Part shown: positions 33,224-42,853 of the stretch, piece by piece
Numbering within the stretch: position 1 is the stretch's first letter
How the letters are laid out: every line of letters starts with the position of its first letter
Assembly (NCBI RefSeq): GCF_003751085.1
Contig: NZ_RJJY01000001.1
Location: forward strand, 1,054,001-1,118,000
Source: Micromonospora sp. Llam0
Lineage (GTDB): Bacteria > Actinomycetota > Actinomycetes > Mycobacteriales > Micromonosporaceae
Reading direction: 5' to 3'
DNA length: 64,000 nt
The notes under the pieces: generated by a model
Database searches by the model: none
The model's input: the letters and a program-made list of their open reading frames with translations, nothing else
Told to the model about the DNA's origin: nothing
Translations under genes and position numbers: made by a program

Positions 33224-33988
33224 GTGACGACCGTGACCGCGAGCCCTGGACCCGCCCCGAGGTACCAGGCCATCGCCACCGACCTCGCGGCGAAGATCCG
33301 GGGCGGCGAGTACCCCCCGGGCGAGGCGCTGCCTCCGCAACGCGAGCTGAGCGCTGCGTACGGCGTCACCCTGATGACGTTGCGCCAGGCCCTGCGTCGG
33401 CTCAGCGACGACGGGCTGATCGTGCAACAGCCCGGCCGGGGCACCTTCGTCGCCCCGCCGCACCTGGCGTACGAACTCGGCTCGCTGCACAGTTTCGCCG
33501 ACGACCTGGTCAGACAGGGCCACGCGGTACGCACGACCGTGCTCGCCCGGTCGGTGCGGCGCGCGTCGGGTCGCGCCGCAGCCCAGTTGCGGATCGCGCC
33601 GGGCGAGAGCGCGTTGCGGCTGGAGCGGCTGCGTGAGTTCGCCGGCCGCCCCGCGATCCACCAGGTCTCCTGGGTACGCCAACCGCACGCCGACCGGCTC
33701 CGCGGCCGGGACTTCACCGCCGAGTCGCTGTACGGCGCTCTCGCCGACATCGGCGTCTCGGTCGCCAGGGCGGCCGAGACGGTTCACCCCGGCCTGCTCG
33801 ACTCCGTCGTCGCGCCCCTGCTGAAGGAGCCGGCCGGCAGCGCCGTGTTCGTCAGCGACCGGATCACCTACGCCGTCGACACGAGCGCCGTCGTTGTCGA
33901 CCGGGCCACCATCCTCGGCAGCATGATGGAGATCCGTACCGAGCGGGCGGTCACCGGTCTGTCGCTGCGCTGGGGTGCGACCGGTTGA
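33224..33988 (+). CDS. GntR-family regulator, HutC/UTRA type
   Basis: 254 residues. A winged helix (residues ~15-75: YQAIATDLAAKIRGGEYPPG; LPPQRELSAAYGVTLMTLRQ; GRGTFVAPP) is followed by a UTRA ligand domain (SFADDLVRQGHAVRTTVLAR; LERLREFAGRPAIHQVSWV). It starts 12 bases after trpA, in the same operon, and probably represses it through the palindrome at 31119. The ligand is unknown. It converges on the kinase-like gene 11 bases away. Confidence 0.88.
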   Translation: MTTVTASPGPAPRYQAIATDLAAKIRGGEYPPGEALPPQRELSAAYGVTLMTLRQALRRLSDDGLIVQQPGRGTFVAPPHLAYELGSLHSFADDLVRQGHAVRTTVLARSVRRASGRAAAQLRIAPGESALRLERLREFAGRPAIHQVSWVRQPHADRLRGRDFTAESLYGALADIGVSVARAAETVHPGLLDSVVAPLLKEPAGSAVFVSDRITYAVDTSAVVVDRATILGSMMEIRTERAVTGLSLRWGATG

Positions 33989-33999
33989 GTTGACCTCGG

Positions 34000-36546
34000 C
34001 TACACCCGATGGTCGTCGCGGTGGGCGAGGGCGAGGCACCGCAGCCGCTCGGCCGCCCCGGTGGCCCGGGTGAGCGCGGTCCTGACCTCGGCCGCCCCCC
34101 GGCCACACTTGATCATGTAGAAGAGGAAGAGGTTGATCGACGCCACGGACAGGGCGTACACGTACACGTCCTGCAGCGCGCCCTGGTAGACCGCGAGGCC
34201 GATCGTCCAGACGATCCCCGCGTAGAACAGCGAGGACGGCGTCCACTCCGCGAACGACGCGAGCCCGGTGACCTTCGCGTCGCTCGACGGCACGGTGCTC
34301 AACCCCCGTCGACGTGCATCCGTGAGGGCACGCCGGGCGAACAGGAGGACGGCGCTGTTCGTGAACAGTGACAGGGTCTGGCCGATGGCGCTGTTGATCG
34401 GCCACAGCCGGGGGTCGTAGAGCACGATCGGCAACACCAGGACGGCGCCGGTGACCGTCTGTATCCGGATGGCGAACTGGGCGACTGCTGCGCGGACGGT
34501 GAGGCCGCCGGCCCGCCAGCCGGCGGCCAGCGGATTCATGCCGGCGAAGATGTTGTGGTAGTACTTCGCCGACACCATCGCGTACGTCAGACCGACCAGC
34601 AGGGCCGGCGCGTTCGCCTCGATGTCCGGTATGGAGTACCCGGGAGCGCGCAGCGAGTCGAGGACCGGGAAGTGATCCTCCGAGCCGCCCAGCATCCGTT
34701 GCAGGGACTCCACCATCCGGTTGCCCCAGGACCAGTCGAACTGCCGGATGATCCAGATGAGGGTGATGGCGCAGGTTACCGCCCAGGCCACGGAGGAGAG
34801 CCAGGACCAGGCCAGCAACCGGGCCGCCGCGAGGGCCGACGCGCGGCCGGCGGCACCCGGCTCACCCCGGCGGGTCCGGTAGATGCGACGCAGCTGACCG
34901 GGGGCACCGGCGAGTGGCCGGAACAGTCCGAGGGTGAGTCGGGTCTGGAACAGTTCCCAGGTGCCGCGGACCAGCCGGTCGTCGGTCGGCGGCGTCCGGG
35001 CCGCCTCGGCGTCGAGTTCCGCGGTGAACGTGTCGTGGAGTCGGGCGTACCGGGAGACGTCCGGTGCCGGTTGCTGTTCTTCACCGGCTGCGGCGTGCAG
35101 CTCGCCGGGGTCGGTGTCCGGCGAGAACAGCAGCAACCGATGGTCCGGGTGCGTGTCGATGAGGTCCTCGATGAACCGGGCCAGCAGCGGCGCGTGGGCG
35201 TAGAACTCGTCCGGAACGACATCACCCGGTTCCCCGCCACCGAACATGGTCAGCAACTTGCCCAGCGAGTAGACGTCGGACTTGTCACCGGCCGTCCCGT
35301 CGGCCTTGACCTCGGGAGCGACGAACTGTCCGTCCGGGCCTTCGAGCGCACCGAAGGCGTACGTGTACAGGTAGTTCGCGCCGATGTCGATCAGCCGGAA
35401 AACGGGTCGGCCGTCCCGGTAGGTCACCATGATGTTCGACGGGGCGAGGTCGCCGTGCCCTCGCCTGGTCGGCTCGGTGGGGTGGTTGCCGGCGTTGAGA
35501 AACCGGTCGAGCTCCGCGAGCGCCAGGAAGGCGGCCGTGCCGTAGTCCCGCAGGTCGGCCAGGAGCGCGAACCGGTCGACCGAGGCCTCGCCGAGGCCCT
35601 GGTCGTCGCCGGGTGTCGCCGACCGTCCGGGGCGGACACGTCGCGCGGTGCGGCGTCGCGCGGTGCGTTCCCGCCACACCTCGTGCAGCGGACGCCCGGC
35701 GACGAAGTCCATCAGGATCCAGCTGTGCGAGCTGGCCCAGACCGCGACCAGATGTTCCGCCTGGGCACCGGCGAGATCGTAGAGCCCGGCGTACGCCTTC
35801 GTCGTGCTCGCGATGCGCGGAATCCTCAGGTACGGGTAGAGGATCAACTTGAGGGCGAAGGGTCGACGCAGCCCGCCCCGTCGCGTGCCGGACCCGCGCA
35901 GGATCACCGATGTGGTCCCGTGTTCGTGGAACTCGAGAGTGTCGAAGTCGACTCCGGCGGTCCACTCGGACCCCGCGACGGCATCCTCACCGGCCTGGTC
36001 CGGAAGCGGTCCGCCGGCCGGCCGGTACAGCTCGCGGATCGTCTCGCGTACCGGCCGCTGCCGGACGAGACGCCCGCACACGCCGGGACAGTCGTGGCCG
36101 GGTGGGGGTGCGCTCCCGTCGGTGGTACCCGCCCGGGCCGGCGCGGCGGCGGTTCGGCGGTCACTCGATTCGGCCAGGCCGGTCAGAGTGATCAACAGCA
36201 GCGCCAGGAAGCCGACCGTCTGCCGACGCGGCGCCGGCAGGTCGGCGGCACCCTCGGCGAGCCGGTCGCAGTGCCGCGCCAGTCCGTCGAGGACCGCCTT
36301 CCAGCTGCCCGGGCGGAACCGGTCGTCGAAGGACCGCTGGTCGAACGGAACGTCACGCAGCAGCGCCCGCCAGGAGATCAGGTCATCGGCCGTCGGTCGG
36401 TTCGTCGCAGTCGTCCGCCGCCCGGCGGCCGTCTCACCGCCGGCCGGCAGCAGCAGTTTCGCCAACCGGTCGAGGTCCGGACCGGGCGGCGTGGGCGGTC
36501 GGGAAAGCTCCTCGACCAACTGGTCGAGGGTCGGTCGGCCGGCCAT
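34000..36546 (-). CDS. Kinase-like multi-pass membrane protein
   Basis: 848 residues in three parts. Residues 1-200 are Arg/Pro-rich with one hydrophobic stretch (VGFLALLLITLTGLA). Residues about 200-450 form a protein-kinase-like domain: FALKLILYP (ATP-site Lys near 230), HGDLAPSNIMV (catalytic loop near 362, with Asp and Asn), and LIDIGANYL where DFG is expected (DIG). Residues about 560-848 have five or six hydrophobic segments (SVAWAVTCAITLIWIIRQF; VLVLPIVLYD; LFYAGIVWTIGLAVY). Key kinase residues are kept, so activity is plausible. Its ATG overlaps the patatin stop by one base. I do not know a described family with this layout. Confidence 0.7.
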   Translation of the reverse strand: MAGRPTLDQLVEELSRPPTPPGPDLDRLAKLLLPAGGETAAGRRTTATNRPTADDLISWRALLRDVPFDQRSFDDRFRPGSWKAVLDGLARHCDRLAEGAADLPAPRRQTVGFLALLLITLTGLAESSDRRTAAAPARAGTTDGSAPPPGHDCPGVCGRLVRQRPVRETIRELYRPAGGPLPDQAGEDAVAGSEWTAGVDFDTLEFHEHGTTSVILRGSGTRRGGLRRPFALKLILYPYLRIPRIASTTKAYAGLYDLAGAQAEHLVAVWASSHSWILMDFVAGRPLHEVWRERTARRRTARRVRPGRSATPGDDQGLGEASVDRFALLADLRDYGTAAFLALAELDRFLNAGNHPTEPTRRGHGDLAPSNIMVTYRDGRPVFRLIDIGANYLYTYAFGALEGPDGQFVAPEVKADGTAGDKSDVYSLGKLLTMFGGGEPGDVVPDEFYAHAPLLARFIEDLIDTHPDHRLLLFSPDTDPGELHAAAGEEQQPAPDVSRYARLHDTFTAELDAEAARTPPTDDRLVRGTWELFQTRLTLGLFRPLAGAPGQLRRIYRTRRGEPGAAGRASALAAARLLAWSWLSSVAWAVTCAITLIWIIRQFDWSWGNRMVESLQRMLGGSEDHFPVLDSLRAPGYSIPDIEANAPALLVGLTYAMVSAKYYHNIFAGMNPLAAGWRAGGLTVRAAVAQFAIRIQTVTGAVLVLPIVLYDPRLWPINSAIGQTLSLFTNSAVLLFARRALTDARRRGLSTVPSSDAKVTGLASFAEWTPSSLFYAGIVWTIGLAVYQGALQDVYVYALSVASINLFLFYMIKCGRGAAEVRTALTRATGAAERLRCLALAHRDDHRV

Positions 36547-37613
36547 CAGCGCTGGTCCACGACCATCAGACGGGGCACCGCGTGCAGTCGCCCCGACCGG
36601 AGCAGATCCACCGGTCGTCCCTCAACCGCGCAGTACATCAGGGAGTACGCCCGGCGCGCCGCGCTGATCAGCAGATGCGAGCGCAGTTCGTGCCGCTTGA
36701 CCTCGGTGTCCTCGGGCAACGGGGCGAGGTCGAGGACGTACGGCGGCAGCTGGCTCGCGGTGTCGCGCCGGGCGGTGAGGTCGACCTGGTCGCGGAGCCG
36801 TTGCCGGACCGAGGCCAGGTAGGCGGCGCCCAGCCCTTCCTTGATCTTTTCCAGGTAGCGGTGGGTATACCGGTGCTGCAGACCGAGCCCGCCGTTGCCG
36901 CTGCGCATGGGCCGGGTACTCAGGGAGAGCACGTGGGTGCATCCGTCGCGTAGCGCGAGCCGGAACGGCAGCGCGGTGACCACGCCACCGTCGAGAGCCC
37001 GCCAGCCCCGGAACTGCGCCGTTCCCCGTACGGCGATCGGCAGCCAGGCGGAGGCCAGCAGAGCGGCCTTGAGGTCGGCTCGGTCGGTGAAATCGGATAT
37101 CAGCCGGGTAGAAATTGCATCGACGTCGGTAATAGCTATGTGCAACTGGACGTCGGCTGCCAGAACGCGATCATAGGCGAGGGGCTTGATGATCTCGACG
37201 ACCTCGCCGAACGCGTAGTCGAGATCGAGGATGTTCCCGCCACGCAGGCCGCGGGCGAAGTCGATGAACCGGCGGCTGGTCAGGTCGTCGTAGTAGATCG
37301 AAACGGGGTACCAGGTCCCGCCGGCGAGGAAATAGGCGCTGTTCACCGCGCCGGACGAGCAGCCGTACACCGCGTCGAACGCGTCGCTGAAACCCTGGTC
37401 CTCCAGCGCCGCGAGCATCGAGGCGGAGACGACTCCGCGCATCCCGCCGCCCTCGACGGCGAGGCCGACCTTCGCCGTGTCACCGGGATCGCGGGCGCCG
37501 GGCCGGCTGCGGGAAGCACGCCTTTGCCGGATGATCTCCAGGACCGGGTGTTCGGCGTCCCAGAGCGGGGTGGCCATGGCGTCCGGCGACCCGCCCATGC
37601 TCTCAGCCGACAT
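36546..37613 (-). CDS. Patatin-like phospholipase
   Basis: 355 residues. The oxyanion loop is EGGGMRGVVSA (about 54-64), the nucleophile elbow GCSSGAVN has Ser86, and the dyad Asp is in ALDGGVVTALPF. The protein has no signal peptide, so it acts on lipids from inside the cell. It is translated together with the kinase-like membrane protein (TGATG overlap). Patatins are common effectors in bacterial immunity (CBASS CapV, for example), but no nucleotide cyclase is present here. Start at 37613 has a weak ribosome site; MATPLW 12 residues on is an alternative. Confidence 0.88.
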   Translation of the reverse strand: MSAESMGGSPDAMATPLWDAEHPVLEIIRQRRASRSRPGARDPGDTAKVGLAVEGGGMRGVVSASMLAALEDQGFSDAFDAVYGCSSGAVNSAYFLAGGTWYPVSIYYDDLTSRRFIDFARGLRGGNILDLDYAFGEVVEIIKPLAYDRVLAADVQLHIAITDVDAISTRLISDFTDRADLKAALLASAWLPIAVRGTAQFRGWRALDGGVVTALPFRLALRDGCTHVLSLSTRPMRSGNGGLGLQHRYTHRYLEKIKEGLGAAYLASVRQRLRDQVDLTARRDTASQLPPYVLDLAPLPEDTEVKRHELRSHLLISAARRAYSLMYCAVEGRPVDLLRSGRLHAVPRLMVVDQR

Positions 37614-37962
37614 TTTCGGCGAGACGGGGACCGGCAGGCGACACCATCGACGGTGGACTCACTCTATCGATGTTGCCAGTAGGTGGATCTGTTCGGCAAA
37701 CGCGAGTATTCGCAGATGCCGGAGACGAGGTGAGGCCGCCCTGGAATTGATCTTCGAATTCGGCGTCTTTCTCGTGAAAAATACTCAGGCAGAGGTACGG
37801 CTGGCGGGTCAGCGACGTACTCGGGTTGACTTGCGGGAATCCCAGGGTGCCGCCGAGGGTGATGCCACAGATGCATGCTGATGCATCTCTGGCATCAAGC
37901 TCAGCGGACACCCCGACCCAGGGAGGTGATGCCGCGTCCCGGCAGACCGCTGCCGGCCGCAG
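37614..37962. other. Intergenic region upstream of the patatin operon, A+T-rich with a large inverted repeat
   Basis: About 350 bases of lower GC than the surroundings. It holds a 16-bp inverted repeat at 37861-37896 and A+T-rich runs (near 37750-37790, GTGAAAAATACTC) that could be the minus-strand promoter of the patatin gene. A 102-codon minus-strand frame (37603-37911) is open but has no recognisable domain or good ribosome site. Confidence 0.5.
37861..37896. repeat. 16-bp inverted repeat with 4-base loop
   Basis: GATGCCACAGATGCAT, then GCTG, then ATGCATCTCTGGCATC. Fifteen of 16 positions pair. There is no T-run, so a terminator is less likely than an operator or structured RNA site upstream of the patatin/kinase operon. 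Confidence 0.8.
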
Positions 37963-38073
37963 TTAGGGCTGTTGGCGGTGAGCGGCGACGTACGCCGCCA
38001 CGATGTCAGCGGGGATGCGTCCCCGGACGCCGACCGCCATGCCGCGGCGTCGTAGCAGGCTGGACGTACTCGA
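37963..38073 (-). pseudogene. Out-of-frame Lsr2-like C-terminal tail of the exonuclease gene
   Basis: One frame away from the exonuclease, the minus strand encodes RRRGMAVGVRGRIPADIVAAY followed by VAAH and a stop at 37963. RGRIPADIVxAYxAAH is the hallmark of the DNA-binding C-terminus of Lsr2. It begins exactly where the exonuclease frame slides into a short low-complexity end, so a one- or two-base indel near 38055-38075 has probably cut off this tail. Confidence 0.65.
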
Positions 38074-39460
38074 TCAGCTCAGCGAAGACGTCAGGATGCA
38101 CGATCCGGGTGCCGAGCCGCCGGGCGGCCGCCGACTTGTTGGTCGACGGAGCCGAACCGTCGGTGACCAGGATCGCGGTTCTGCCCGACACCGCCCCGGT
38201 GACCCGCAGGCCGACCGCTCTCGCCCGGCCTTCGAGGCGGGCGCGGACCAGATCGTCGCATCCAGTGAAGGCGACGCCGTCACCGAGGCGTAGCGGCTCC
38301 CCGTGCGGCCAGTTCGTCGGGAGCGGGCGGCAGAGCTGCCCGCGCTGTTCGTCGAGGGCGGCCCGGGCGTCGTCCAGCACGGTCTTCACGATCTTCTCCG
38401 GCAGCCCGAGGTGCCCGGCGGTGCCGAGCAGTTCCTGCCGTTCGTCGCGGGTGACTGTACCGTCGGCGACCGCCCGGTGCGCCAGGGCGAGCAGGAACCC
38501 CCGGTGTGCGGCCTCGACCTGGGGCCGGGTGAGCGAGTAGGCGCCGGCGAGGTCGGCCAGGGCGGCGGCCTCGTCCTCGGTGAGCACGCCGTCCTCCAGC
38601 ACCTGGGCGAGCAGTTCCAGGTACGCGGTCGTGCTCGTGGCAGCACCTGGCTCGACGGCCGACGACATCGGCAGATCGTCGAGCAGGGCGGCGAGCGCGC
38701 CGGGTGGGGCCGGCACGGCGGCGGGGCCGGCCGGACGCCGGTGGGCCACCTCGACCGGCAGCCGTGGAATCTGCGGCCACTCGACGTGAACGGCACTGGT
38801 GGGCACCCGGCTGTGGTCAGGGCGCCGGGAGTGGCCGGCGCCGCTGGCAAGGTACGACCGCAGCAGTGCGGCGCTTGCCCGGGCGTCCGCCAGCGCGCAG
38901 TGTGCGTCGGTGAGCGGTACGCCGATTCGTTCGCAGCAGTCGGCCAGCCTGCGACGGTGCAAGTCGGGAAGGTGGTCCCAGCTAATTTCCATTGTGCACA
39001 GGTGTGGGCAGGTGGGCATCGTCCAACCTGCCCTTTCGTACTCGCTGGCGAGGAAAGCAAGGTCGAACCGCGCGTTGTGGGCAACCAGGGCGCGGCCTGC
39101 GAACCGGGCGTTCAGCTCCCCGATGATCTCGCCGAACCGTGGCGCTCGCCTGACCTCTGCGGCGGTGATGCCGTGAATCCGGGTGGCGCCGACCGGACCC
39201 TGCGGGTCGACCAGCGTCGTCCACTCGTCGACGATCTGCCCGGACAGGTCAGTGGCGACGACGGCCACCTCGACCACCCGGTCCCGCGACGTGGACAGGC
39301 CGGTCGTCTCGACATCGACCACCGCGAAACCGACAGCGGACAGTGGCGGCGCGGAGCGCGGCCGGGGAACCAGAGCTGTCGCGTTGGGCCCGGGTCGACG
39401 TCCGTCCGGCGCCGGGTCGTTCCCGCTGACACGTCGCCAGATCTTGTTCAGTACCTCCAC
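38006..39460 (-). CDS. DEDDh exonuclease (DnaQ-like) with tellurium-resistance-type helical and BRCT domains
   Basis: 484 residues as read. The exonuclease domain (~40-210) shows VVDVETTG, VAHNARFDLAFL and HCALADARASAAL, the DEDDh set of the DNA polymerase III epsilon fold. A helical region follows (VLEDGVLTEDEAAALADLAG; HRAVADGTVTRDERQELL). A BRCT domain lies at ~395-465 (GVAFTGCDDLVRARLEG; AILVTDGSAPSTNKSAAA). The GTG at 39460 follows AAGGAG at five bases and sits just before the domain. The reading ends at 38006 with a tail that looks frameshifted relative to an Lsr2-like end. Confidence 0.85.
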   Translation of the reverse strand: MEVLNKIWRRVSGNDPAPDGRRPGPNATALVPRPRSAPPLSAVGFAVVDVETTGLSTSRDRVVEVAVVATDLSGQIVDEWTTLVDPQGPVGATRIHGITAAEVRRAPRFGEIIGELNARFAGRALVAHNARFDLAFLASEYERAGWTMPTCPHLCTMEISWDHLPDLHRRRLADCCERIGVPLTDAHCALADARASAALLRSYLASGAGHSRRPDHSRVPTSAVHVEWPQIPRLPVEVAHRRPAGPAAVPAPPGALAALLDDLPMSSAVEPGAATSTTAYLELLAQVLEDGVLTEDEAAALADLAGAYSLTRPQVEAAHRGFLLALAHRAVADGTVTRDERQELLGTAGHLGLPEKIVKTVLDDARAALDEQRGQLCRPLPTNWPHGEPLRLGDGVAFTGCDDLVRARLEGRARAVGLRVTGAVSGRTAILVTDGSAPSTNKSAAARRLGTRIVHPDVFAELIEYVQPATTPRHGGRRPGTHPR

Positions 39461-39626
39461 TGCGGCTCCTTCCGGTCGGACAGGGGCCGCATGTTTCCGG
39501 CGAACTCGAGGTGACCGCAACGCGACGCGCGGGGGTCGGTGCGATTCCCGACGAACGGGGTGACCGGGCTACCCGTCCGCCTACCTCGGGCCGGCGGACG
39601 GGTGACCGATGAGGACAGAAGTCCAC

Positions 39627-39670
39627 CGGCAGCCGGTACGGGCGCGCCGTTGAGCCCGTACCAGCTGCCG
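39627..39670. terminator. Hairpin downstream of aceB, 17-bp stem
   Basis: CGGCAGCCGGTACGGGC pairs with GCCCGTACCAGCTGCCG with one mismatch. It lies 60-100 bases past the aceB stop on the minus strand. A second, shorter GC hairpin follows at about 39676-39697 on the aceB-proximal side. Confidence 0.65.
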
Positions 39671-39728
39671 GTCCGCCGCCGTGAGCCCGGCGGCGCGTCG
39701 GTGACCCGCGACGACTGCGGGGGTGGCG

Positions 39729-41329
39729 TCAGCGCCGGTCCACCGTGCCGGCGGGGGACAGGTGCCGGGCGTACGCCTCGGTGGTGAAGAACGCCGGCAG
39801 GTCCTCGCCGAGCGCCGTCTCCTCGACGATCCGGGCCGCCGCCTCGGCGCGGTCGCGGTCCGGACCGTCCCGCCCGTCGACCAGGTCGGCCAGCTCCTCG
39901 GCGAGCAGCGACCGGACCAGGTCCTCGGTCACGCACCCGCCGTCGGCCAACGGGGTGCCGTGGTGCAGCCACTGCCAGACCTGACAGCGGGCGATCTCGG
40001 CGGTCGCCGCGTCCTCCATCAGGTTCCACAGCGCCACCGCGCCGGCACCACCCAGCCAGGCGTCCACGTACCGCAGCGCCACCGCGACGTTGGCGCGCAC
40101 CCCGGCCGCCGACACCTGGCCCGGCGTCTTGTCGACGGCCAGCAGGTCGGTCGCGGTCACCGCCACGTCGTCGCGCAACCGGTCGAGCTGGTGCGGCCGG
40201 TCGCCGAGCACCGCGTCGAAGACCTCCCGGCAGGTCGGCACCAGACCCGGGTGGGCCACCCAGGAGCCGTCGAAGCCGTCACCGGCCTCGCGCTGCTTGT
40301 CCGCCCGCACCTTGCCCAGCGCGGCCTCGTTTACCTGCGGATCCCGGCTGGGGATGAAGGCGGCCATCCCGCCGATGGCATGCGCGCCGCGCCGGTGACA
40401 GGTCCGCACCAGCAGTTCGGTGTACGCCCGCATGAACGGCACCGTCATGGTCACCTCGGCACGGTCCGGCAGGACGAAGTCCGGCCACTGCCCGAAGTTC
40501 TTGATCACGCTGAAGATGTAGTCCCACCGGCCGGCGTTCAACCCGGCCGAGTGCTCCCGCAGCTCGTAGAGGATCTCCTCCATCTCGAACGCGGCGGTGA
40601 TCGTCTCGATCAGCGTGGTCGCCCGGATGGTGCCCGGCGGCAGGCCGAGCCGGCGCTGGGCGAAGACGAACACGTCGTTCCACAGCCGCGCCTCGCGGTG
40701 GCTCTCCAGCTTCGGCAGGTAGAAGTACGGCCCGGCACCGGCGTCGAGCTGCCGGTGGGCACAGTGGAAGAAGTACAGACCGAAGTCGACCAGGCTGGCC
40801 GAGATCGGCCGGCCGTCCACCACGATGCCCTTCTCCACCAGGTGCCAGCCGCGCGGACGGACCACGATCGTGGCCAGATCCTCGCCGAGGGCGTACTGCT
40901 TGCCGCGCTCGTCGGTGAAGTCGATCCGCCGGTCCAGGGCGTCCATCAGGTTCAGCTGCCCGCCGATCACGTTGCGCCAGGTCGGGCTGGTGGCGTCCTC
41001 GAAGTCGGCCAGCCACACCTTCGCGCCCGAGTTCAGCGCGTTGACGGTCATCTTCCGGTCGGTCGGTCCGGTGATCTCCACCCGCCGGTGGACCAGCCCG
41101 GGTGCGGGCGGGGCGACCCGCCAGGTCGGGTCGGTGCGGATGTGTGCGGTCTCCGGCAGGAAGTCGGGCAGCTGGCCGGAGGCGTACCGGGCCCGCCGGG
41201 CGCGGCGGGTGTCCAGCAGCGCCACCCGCCGGGCGGCGAATTCGCCGTCCAGCGCGATCAGGAACTCCAGCGCCTCGGCGGTGAGCACCTCGTCGAACCG
41301 GTCGGCCATCGGACCGAGAATCTCGTACC

Positions 41330-41333
<4 letters not shown>
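39729..41333 (-). CDS. aceB: Malate synthase (A type)
   Basis: 534 residues. Joins glyoxylate and acetyl-CoA to malate, the second step of the glyoxylate shunt. Family landmarks: [15 protein letters not shown], then the later catalytic segments [29 protein letters not shown], and the C-terminal [23 protein letters not shown] start; its first bases overlap the aceA stop (GTGA), so the two shunt enzymes are coupled, with aceA first. Confidence 0.96.
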
Positions 41334-42667
<1,334 letters not shown>

Positions 42668-42764
42668 CTTCGTCTCCTTCGGGTGGCGTGCGACCAACGG
42701 TCACATGACGCCGGCGACTGGTCGAGAGACGGAATCAGCCAATTATTGAAAAGTCGTCGGCCCA

Positions 42765-42783
42765 TTTTGCCAACTTGCGAAAG
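42765..42783. promoter_or_regulatory. Probable RamB operator between aceA and ramB
   Basis: TTTTGCCAACTTGCGAAAG has two opposed half-sites, TTTTGCC and GCGAAAG, resembling the AACTTTGCAAA-like motif known for RamB in corynebacteria. It lies in the 186-base divergent gap, about 70 bases before ramB. Confidence 0.4.
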
Positions 42784-42853
42784 CGCCCCTTCGCAGGCCT
42801 GCTAATGCTGGCCGGGCGCGTGTTAACGTTGGCAGATCGCAGCGGGGACGAGC

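Noticed and set aside
34555..36822. 755-codon plus-strand frame opposite the kinase-like and patatin genes
   Set aside because: Arg/Gly/Val-rich shadow without motifs; the minus strand carries catalytic motifs of two families.
37603..37911. Minus-strand frame of 102 codons upstream of the patatin gene
   Set aside because: No recognisable domain and a poor ribosome site; it contains the 16-bp inverted repeat. Kept only as part of the intergenic description.
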